Of a stretch of 5,363 nucleotides of DNA, positions 1 to 4,569 are shown piece by piece. Below the pieces are notes generated by a model that saw only the letters and a list, made by a program, of their open reading frames with translations, ran no database searches and was not told where the DNA came from. Within the stretch, counting starts at the first letter, position 1. Each line of letters opens with the position of its first letter. Where the stretch lies: the NCBI GenBank assembly GCA_030602105.1, contig JAUWAK010000080.1:1-5363 (forward strand), in the 5' to 3' direction. Position numbers and translations under genes: made by a program. The DNA is from Candidatus Aerophobota bacterium (GTDB taxonomy: Bacteria > Aerophobota > Aerophobia > Aerophobales > AE-B3A).

Positions 1-369
1 AAGCATTACAGAGACTATGAGTGCCCGACTGTAATTCTTAATGGCAAAATCGTAGGAGCGCGGTATCTGAAAAACTGTCTGTCTCCCGGATTCATCAACC
101 CCTGTCTTTCTCCTATTTGCGTAGAACTCCCAGATCTCTCGCAGGCCAAGGGGGTATAAGCCAACAATAGCAGGATTCTTGAGTCCTTTCCACAAATCAT
201 AATCTAAGGGAATATTTCCAAGAGCTAGCTTCACACAGGGGTTTTGATTCTTGTCCACGGCATATTTTACTCCCTCCCTCTTCCACTGAAATTCAGGTTC
301 GTCTTGTAGCTCTATTATTTTTTCGCCAAATAAATGTCTGAGGCTCTTAACTGTAGCATCTATTCCCAT
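1..369 (-). CDS. Unrecognised protein, N-terminal 123 residues only
   Basis: This reading frame starts at an ATG at 369-367 and stays open to the left edge of the window, so the C-terminus is missing. A good Shine-Dalgarno sequence, AAGGAGA at 376-382, lies 6 bases before the ATG and fixes the start. The protein begins MGIDATVKSLRHLFGEKI and contains a hydrophobic-aromatic stretch GLYPLGLREIWEFYANRRK at about residues 75-93. I see no signal peptide, no clear membrane segment, no P-loop, and no DxDGT phosphatase motif. It begins 35 bases after the serA stop codon, so it is probably the last visible gene of the same transcript. That position makes a role in serine or one-carbon metabolism possible, but the sequence itself does not show it. 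I do not recognise the family. It does not resemble the missing regulatory part of SerA. Confidence 0.72.
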   Translation of the reverse strand, partial: MGIDATVKSLRHLFGEKIIELQDEPEFQWKREGVKYAVDKNQNPCVKLALGNIPLDYDLWKGLKNPAIVGLYPLGLREIWEFYANRRKTGVDESGRQTVFQIPRSYDFAIKNYSRALIVSVML

Positions 370-404
370 CCTGGATCTCCTTTTTGAATTGAGCTTTCTC
401 TTAT

Positions 405-1418
405 CTATTCTTGATTGCCCTTCCGATCTATCGTCTTCTCAATTCCTATTTCTGTGTCGCTTGTGCTGATAGGAACGTTCACCGCGTTTCTTATTTCTCG
501 CCCCTCAAGGGCATCTATGACCTGAGAAGCTATATCTACCGCTACTCTTCTTTGCGCTTCTTCCGTGGAGGCCCCCAGATGGGGAGTAAGAACTACTGAA
601 TCTAGCTCCACTAAGGGACTACTAAATGGCTTCTCTTTCTCAAAAACATCTAGAGCGGCTCCCTTGAGCTTTCCTTCCTTAAGAGCTCTGTAGAGAGCTT
701 CCTCATCAATAATTCCTCCCCTGGCACAATTGATAATTCTGGCCCCTTCCTTCATCAGGGAAATTTCCCTTTCTCCGATTAGATTTCTGGTCTGGGGTGT
801 AAGGGGAGTGTGGAGGCTGAGATAGTCCACCTGAGGAAGGAGCTGTTCCAGGTTAAAAAGACCAATTCCCAACTCTTGGACCCTCTGTTTGCTTATTAAA
901 GGATCACAGGCTATCACCTTCATCTCAAGCCCCTGGGCTCTTCTAGCTACCTCACTCCCAACTCTGCCCAGCCCCACGATACCCAGGGTTTTTCCATAGA
1001 CCTCGGTTCCCTGGAACTTCTTTCTATCCCACCTGCCTTCTTTGAGAGAAGCATTGGCCTGGGGAATGTTGCGCGAAAGAGCCAGGATCATAGAGATGGT
1101 ATGCTCCGCAGCGGAAACGGTGTTCCCCCCAGGAGTATTCATCACCACTATACCTTTCCTGGTAGCTGCCTCTATGTCCACGTTGTCCAGGCCAACTCCT
1201 GCTCTTCCAATTACCTTCAAGCGGGAGGCTGCGTTTATTACTGAGTCTGTAACCTTGGTCTCGCTCCTTATTATGAGAGCATCATATTCTGGAATGCTGC
1301 TGATGAGGTCTTCTTCACACATTCCGAATTTCTGTGTTGCCTCGAAAGTCCTCTTTTCCCTTAGCCTGTTGATCCCTTCCTCGTCCAGGGGCTCAGCAAT
1401 GAGAATTTTCCACTTCAC
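405..1418 (-). CDS. serA: D-3-phosphoglycerate dehydrogenase, short form without regulatory domains
   Basis: The protein (337 residues) belongs to the D-isomer 2-hydroxyacid dehydrogenase family. It should oxidise 3-phosphoglycerate to 3-phosphohydroxypyruvate with NAD+, the first step of serine synthesis, in the cytoplasm. The substrate-binding domain contains RAGVGLDNVD at 72-81. The nucleotide-binding domain has GLGRVG at 149-154 followed by Asp172, which suits NAD. The expected catalytic residues are Arg233 (in CARGG), Glu262 (in DVFEKE) and His280 (in TPHLGAS); the spacing of 29 and 18 residues matches human PHGDH. The chain ends 21 residues after the NAVNVP motif (311-316), where many bacterial enzymes of about 525 residues continue into ASB and ACT domains. 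The start is GTG at 1418-1416: the codon directly upstream in frame is TAG, and GGAGGT lies 10 bases away. It follows the aminotransferase gene by 37 bases, so the two are probably co-transcribed. Another hydroxyacid dehydrogenase activity cannot be excluded. Confidence 0.93.
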   Translation of the reverse strand: MKWKILIAEPLDEEGINRLREKRTFEATQKFGMCEEDLISSIPEYDALIIRSETKVTDSVINAASRLKVIGRAGVGLDNVDIEAATRKGIVVMNTPGGNTVSAAEHTISMILALSRNIPQANASLKEGRWDRKKFQGTEVYGKTLGIVGLGRVGSEVARRAQGLEMKVIACDPLISKQRVQELGIGLFNLEQLLPQVDYLSLHTPLTPQTRNLIGEREISLMKEGARIINCARGGIIDEEALYRALKEGKLKGAALDVFEKEKPFSSPLVELDSVVLTPHLGASTEEAQRRVAVDIASQVIDALEGREIRNAVNVPISTSDTEIGIEKTIDRKGNQE

Positions 1419-1428
1419 CTACCTTTTT

Positions 1429-1434
1429 ACCTCC
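1429..1434 (-). promoter_or_regulatory. Ribosome binding site of serA
   Basis: GGAGGT lies 10 bases before the GTG start of serA, a slightly long spacing. Together with the in-frame TAG immediately before the GTG, it decides the non-ATG start. Confidence 0.7.
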
Positions 1435-1455
1435 AGAATTCAGCGAACTTGAGGA

Positions 1456-2610
1456 CTATGAGAGCCGGCGTCCTCCTAAGATTTCCTGAGCCGCTTTCAG
1501 TCCCCTGCCCAATTGTACAGGATAGCCTAGTTCAAGGAGGCTCATCTCCAGAGCAGAGATAACCACAATTATATCGGAGGCATCCATCCAGCCCAAGTGA
1601 GCAATTCTGATAATCTTGCCCGAGAGCGAGCCTTGTCCTCCAGCAACCTGCACACCGAATCTTGCCTGCATTAGCTCTCTTAGCTTCTCCCCATTAATCT
1701 TGGAAGGGAGAACTACAGAGGTAAGCACATTGGAAGGAGAGTCGCCCAAAATCTCGAGATTGATAGCCAAAACTGCCTTGCGTGTGGCTTGAGCTAGCCT
1801 AGAGTGCCGCTTTGCTACTTTTTCCAGTCCCTCTTTTTCTATGAGTCTCAAAGAATCCCTCAGAGCAACAACCAGGGAAATGGCGGGAGTATAAGGTGTT
1901 TGTAACTTGGCCAAATCATTTCTTGCTTTCTTAAAGTCCCAGTAGTACTTAGGAGAGGTCGAGTTTTCCACTAGCTTCCAGGCTTTTTCCGAGATGGTAA
2001 TGAAGGCTAGTCCCGGGGGAGTCACCAAAGCCTTCTGGGAGCTTGCGATGACAACGTCTACTCCCCACCCGTCAGTGCAAAGAGGCTGGGCGCAAAGCCC
2101 GCTTATCGCATCTACCACTAGCACTGCTCCAGTTTCACTCAGAATCTTTCCCAGAGCTTCAATGTCGTAGAGAGTGCCTGTAGAGGTCTCCACCAGTTGA
2201 GTCAGGACAGCCTTTATTTTGGGCCTCTTTTGTATCTTATTTCCTACCTTAGCCGGATCGAGTGCTCTTCCCCACCCAATATCCAGCGGTACTGCTTTCA
2301 TGCCAAAAGCCTGTGCTATTTCTGCCCACCTCTCTCCGAATTTTCCTCCCCTGACTACTAGAACCTCATCTCCCGGCGAGAAGAGATTAGCCACCGCAGC
2401 TTCCATGGCTCCCGTTCCGGAAGAGGTGAAGAGAAGAACTTCGTTATCTGTTCGGAAGACATACTTAAGTCTCTCTTCAACTTCTTCCAGAATCCGTTTG
2501 AACTCACCTGTCCGATGATGAATGATTTCCCTGGCTTGACTGAGTCTGACTTCCTCCGGAAGCGGTGTAGGTCCAGGAGTGAATAGTCTCCGTTTCAACT
2601 CCTCCTCCAT
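1456..2610 (-). CDS. Class V aminotransferase, alanine-glyoxylate / serine-pyruvate type
   Basis: This is a 384-residue PLP-dependent fold-type I aminotransferase of the AGT/SPT group. Visible marks are TPGPTPLPEEV at 11-21, HHRTGEF at 31-37, the phosphate-binding TSSGTGAME at 62-70, Asp167 in VVDAISG (pairs with the PLP ring), the Schiff-base Lys193 in SSQKALVTPPG, and Arg335 in IIRIAHLG for the substrate carboxylate. Length is normal for the family. The amino acceptor is uncertain: glyoxylate or hydroxypyruvate are classical, but its position directly before serA suggests conversion of 3-phosphohydroxypyruvate to phosphoserine, a job done by a class V enzyme of this kind in Methanococcales. 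The ATG at 2610-2608 has only a weak upstream ribosome site. A TTG at codon 5 (2598-2596) is preceded by GGAGGAGG at 2601-2608 and could be the actual start, giving MKRRLFTPGPTP. No start codon exists further upstream before the in-frame TAG at 2664-2662. Confidence 0.92.
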   Translation of the reverse strand: MEEELKRRLFTPGPTPLPEEVRLSQAREIIHHRTGEFKRILEEVEERLKYVFRTDNEVLLFTSSGTGAMEAAVANLFSPGDEVLVVRGGKFGERWAEIAQAFGMKAVPLDIGWGRALDPAKVGNKIQKRPKIKAVLTQLVETSTGTLYDIEALGKILSETGAVLVVDAISGLCAQPLCTDGWGVDVVIASSQKALVTPPGLAFITISEKAWKLVENSTSPKYYWDFKKARNDLAKLQTPYTPAISLVVALRDSLRLIEKEGLEKVAKRHSRLAQATRKAVLAINLEILGDSPSNVLTSVVLPSKINGEKLRELMQARFGVQVAGGQGSLSGKIIRIAHLGWMDASDIIVVISALEMSLLELGYPVQLGRGLKAAQEILGGRRLS

Positions 2611-2846
2611 CCATTGTTGTATCTCATATTTCTTTTCAGCAAAGCTATCCCAAAGTTTCCCCTATCTATTCCTGTAATTCAAATGAACCACCACAGAGGG
2701 TCTTGACAGACTTAGCCACGGCGCGAATCAAACACCGTTTCCTGGTGCTATCAAAGGGATTTCCTTCTACGGGCATATGATACAATCAAAGCTGAAAAGG
2801 AACCCTTCGAATGTCTTCCAGGTCCTATACGGGAGCTACACTGTGC
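2611..2846. other. Intergenic gap between trpB2 and the aminotransferase gene
   Basis: This 236-base gap contains no supportable gene. On the minus strand the best -10 candidate, TATCAT at about 2777-2782, has no acceptable -35 box at 16-18 bases. I therefore see no convincing promoter, and read-through from trpB2 is possible. A TTGACA at 2703-2708 is on the plus strand and leads to no gene. I see no riboswitch signature that I recognise. Confidence 0.5.
2795..2826 (-). terminator. Weak possible terminator hairpin after trpB2
   Basis: Twenty bases past the trpB2 stop codon the minus strand reads AGGACC (2826-2821), then about 16 bases, then GGTTCCT (2804-2798). These form a six-pair stem with one bulged T, and the T-run is only four bases (2798-2795). 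The loop is long and the tail short, so any termination would be partial. It may be chance. Confidence 0.2.
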
Positions 2847-4199
2847 CTAAGCTTCTTTCACCTCAGGTAATAGCTTCAGTGCTTCCTCGATTTTTTCCTG
2901 TGGATATTCGTAATCCTTGAGCTTGCCTTCAAAATAAGCCTGGTAAGCTCCCAGGTCAAAGAAACCGTGACCAGAGTGGTTGAAGACGATAACCTTACCG
3001 GGCTTAGCGTCTTTTGCTTCGTCGATTACTGCTTTGGTAGCATGAGCAGTTTCCGGAGCCGGCAGGAATCCCTCGGTTCGGGTGAACAGCAAAGCTGCCT
3101 CGAACACCTCACGTTGATGATAGGCTCTGGCTTCGACCAGTCCCAGATTCACCAGATGGCAAAGAATTGGAGCGTCACCATGATACCGCAGTCCACCTGC
3201 ATGAATAGGCGGAGGGATAAAGCTATGGCCCAGAGTGAACATCTTAAGTATAGGTGCCATGCCGGCTGTGTCCCCGTAGTCAAACCGATATGGACCTCTG
3301 GTAAGGGTGGGACACGCCTTAGGTTCCACGGCTACAAATCTTATATCATCGCCGGAGAGCTTTCGGGGAACGAAAGGGAGAAAAAAGCCGGAGAAGTTAC
3401 TTCCTCCGCCCACGCAACCAATCATCACATCTGGCTTTTCTCCAATTTTTTCCAGCTGCTTTTCCGTCTCCAAACCTACAATTGTTTGATGCAGCAGGAC
3501 ATGGTTTAGGCAACTACCTATAGAGTATTTGGTGTCATCATGAGTAGCTGCATCCTCCACAGCCTCTGATATGGCCATTCCCAGGCTGCCCGAACACTCC
3601 GGATCTTCCTCCAGGATTTTTCTGCCGAAGTTTGTCCTGTTGGAGGGGGAACGAAACATCTCTGCTCCCCAAGTTTGAGCCAGGATTCTGCGGTAGGGTT
3701 TTTGCTCATAGCTTATCCTCACCATATAGATGGTGCACTTTATTCCGAACATGCTGCAGCCGTATGCCAGGGCGCTACCCCATTGACCGGCGCCGGTCTC
3801 CGTGGCAATCCTCTTCACTCCTGCTGCCTTGTTATAATAAGCTTGAGCAATGGCGGTATTGGGTTTGTGCGAGCCAGGAGGGGAGAAGGATTCGTTCTTG
3901 TAGTAGATCCTGGCCGAAGTTCCCAGGGCTTTCTCCAGGCTATAGGCCCTGTACAGAGGGCTCGGACGATAAAGGGCGTAAACCTTTAGTACCTCCTCGG
4001 GGATCTCAATCCATCGCTTCGGAGACATTTCCTGCTCAATTAAAGGCATGGGGAAAATCGGCAAAAGATCCTCCGGTTTCACCGGTTCCTTGGTGGCAGG
4101 ATGTAACACGGGTGGAAGCGGCTTGGGAAGGTCTGCCAGTACATTGTACCAGGCTTTGGGCAGCTCCTTGTCTTCCAGCACGACCTTTCTTTCGGGCAT
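2847..4199 (-). CDS. trpB: Tryptophan synthase beta chain, TrpB2 type
   Basis: This 450-residue PLP enzyme is a stand-alone-type tryptophan synthase beta chain. It should join indole and L-serine to give L-tryptophan in the cytoplasm; some TrpB2 proteins are thought to act also as serine deaminases. The TrpB2 signature YRPSPLYRA (77-85) and YYKNESFSPPGSHKPN (99-114) are present, with Schiff-base Lys112. Other marks are the catalytic Glu134 in ATETGAGQWG, the phosphate-binding GGGSN at 264-268, and Ser409 in NHSGHG facing the PLP nitrogen. Length is normal for TrpB2, which is longer than the TrpB1 that pairs with TrpA. No trpA gene is present in the window. The ATG at 4199-4197 has AGGAGG six bases upstream, and MPERKVVLEDKELPKAWYN is a typical TrpB2 N-terminus. 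The frame also stays open to a GTG at 4307 (36 extra Lys/Arg-rich residues), but that stretch contains a terminator hairpin and looks like leader RNA. A consensus promoter and attenuator-like leader precede the gene. Confidence 0.95.
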   Translation of the reverse strand: MPERKVVLEDKELPKAWYNVLADLPKPLPPVLHPATKEPVKPEDLLPIFPMPLIEQEMSPKRWIEIPEEVLKVYALYRPSPLYRAYSLEKALGTSARIYYKNESFSPPGSHKPNTAIAQAYYNKAAGVKRIATETGAGQWGSALAYGCSMFGIKCTIYMVRISYEQKPYRRILAQTWGAEMFRSPSNRTNFGRKILEEDPECSGSLGMAISEAVEDAATHDDTKYSIGSCLNHVLLHQTIVGLETEKQLEKIGEKPDVMIGCVGGGSNFSGFFLPFVPRKLSGDDIRFVAVEPKACPTLTRGPYRFDYGDTAGMAPILKMFTLGHSFIPPPIHAGGLRYHGDAPILCHLVNLGLVEARAYHQREVFEAALLFTRTEGFLPAPETAHATKAVIDEAKDAKPGKVIVFNHSGHGFFDLGAYQAYFEGKLKDYEYPQEKIEEALKLLPEVKEA

Positions 4200-4205
4200 T
4201 GTATT

Positions 4206-4211
4206 CCTCCT
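4206..4211 (-). promoter_or_regulatory. Ribosome binding site of trpB2
   Basis: AGGAGG lies exactly 6 bases before the ATG at 4199-4197. This near-ideal spacing is the main reason for choosing this start over the longer GTG-initiated frame at 4307. Confidence 0.85.
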
Positions 4212-4264
4212 TTTTCGTTTTGTCTTTCCATTTGCCTCATCTTTTTCAAGAAGTTCATCCATAC

Positions 4265-4289
4265 AAAAAACCGAGCGGTAGCCCGGTTT
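4265..4289 (-). terminator. Intrinsic terminator in the trpB2 leader (attenuator candidate)
   Basis: On the minus strand, AAACCGGGC (4289-4281) pairs with GCTCGGTTT (4276-4268) around a four-base loop TACC. This gives a nine-pair stem with one G-U pair. A run of six T (4270-4265) follows, partly within the stem. The opposite strand has no T-run, so the element works only in the minus direction. It sits about 170 nt after the predicted transcription start and 65 nt before the trpB2 ATG, with no complete gene in between. That arrangement fits transcription attenuation. The alternative is a plain terminator for the upstream DRTGG gene, but then trpB2 would need a promoter in the remaining 65 bases, and I see none there. 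Confidence 0.8.
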
Positions 4290-4301
4290 CACAAAAACAA
4301 G

Positions 4302-4324
4302 CTCCACTCACCTCCTCTCATCTC
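4302..4324 (-). repeat. Five GAG triplets at exact 5-nt spacing
   Basis: The minus strand carries GAG at 4324-4322, 4319-4317, 4314-4312, 4309-4307 and 4304-4302, each separated by two bases (AT, AG, GT, TG). Two further GAGs lie upstream at 4335-4333 and 4349-4347 with longer gaps. TRAP, the Bacillus tryptophan-sensing RNA-binding protein, binds GAG or UAG triplets separated by 2-3 nt, usually about eleven. Five is short, and the tract also contains an AGGAGG ribosome-site-like core at 4311-4316, so it may be only a purine-rich sequence. Confidence 0.6.
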
Positions 4325-4356
4325 AAGCTTGTCTCATCCCTGGGAGCTCAGAGATT

Positions 4357-4406
4357 GTCTGGCGGTTGTACTTTTCCTTATGCTCTTCAATTTGGGAAAG
4401 CCAGAC
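4357..4406 (-). other. Predicted RNA stem-loop in the trpB2 leader
   Basis: GTCTGGC (4406-4400) is an exact reverse complement of GCCAGAC (4363-4357). Inside it, CTTTCC (4400-4395) can pair with GGAAAAG (4377-4371) with one bulged A, in partial competition for the first base. The stem lies between the promoter and the terminator. This is seen by eye; folding energy was not calculated. Confidence 0.4.
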
Positions 4407-4469
4407 TTCACCCGCGTCCAGTATCCAGCACTCCTCGAAGACTGGCCAAGCCTCGGTGTCTTGAAAACA

Positions 4470-4497
4470 ATTATAGGAATCTTCTTTTTCTTGTCAA
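4470..4497 (-). promoter_or_regulatory. Consensus sigma70-type promoter driving trpB2
   Basis: The minus strand has TTGACA at 4497-4492 and TATAAT at 4475-4470, both perfect consensus, separated by 16 bases. Transcription would start near 4462. It is 73 bases past the stop codon of the upstream gene and is the only strong promoter I find in the window. A promoter this strong followed by a terminator suggests that output is controlled after initiation. Confidence 0.85.
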
Positions 4498-4569
4498 CCC
4501 TACCGATTGTATGATCTAGAAATGGCGGAGAAGTTAAGAAAATTGTGTGAGATGGGAGAGGGTATCGGG

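Larger units (their letters stand above)
4200..4462 (-). promoter_or_regulatory. Long structured 5' leader of trpB2
   Basis: The predicted transcript starts near 4462 and runs about 263 nt before the trpB2 ATG. It contains a seven-pair stem (4400-4406 with 4357-4363), two mutually exclusive stems around a purine-rich tract, five evenly spaced GAG triplets, the intrinsic terminator, and finally the trpB2 ribosome site. No T-box consensus (AGGGTGGNACCGCG) is present. No leader peptide with clustered Trp codons and a start codon is visible. Together with 4498-4569, where I see nothing, this accounts for the 370-base stretch without a gene. Confidence 0.55.

Noticed and set aside
15..200. Minus-strand 61-codon frame
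   Set aside because: It overlaps the partial gene at 1-369 in another frame and has no ribosome site comparable to that gene's AAGGAGA.
2703..2708. TTGACA on the plus strand as a promoter -35 box
   Set aside because: No good -10 box follows at 16-18 bases, and no plus-strand gene lies downstream.
2777..2782. TATCAT as a -10 box for the aminotransferase-serA genes
   Set aside because: No -35-like hexamer occurs at 15-18 bases upstream and no extended TGN motif is present.
2967..3509. Plus-strand open frame of 180 codons
   Set aside because: It lies fully inside trpB2 on the opposite strand; the trpB2 frame has all catalytic motifs and this one has none.
4289..4321. Ten-codon leader peptide MRGGEWSLFL ending at the first base of the terminator stem
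   Set aside because: It has a single Trp codon and no clear ribosome site before its ATG. Its position is suggestive but too weak to call a leader peptide.
4265..4462. T-box (tRNA-Trp) riboswitch in the trpB2 leader
   Set aside because: The conserved AGGGTGGNACCGCG box is missing, and the terminator stem does not contain the usual antiterminator overlap. The TGG codons present are not in a recognisable specifier loop.
3632..4519. Long plus-strand open frame of 295 codons
   Set aside because: It lies antisense to trpB2 and its leader, resembles no known family, and has a low-complexity, Ser/Pro/Arg-rich composition typical of shadow frames.
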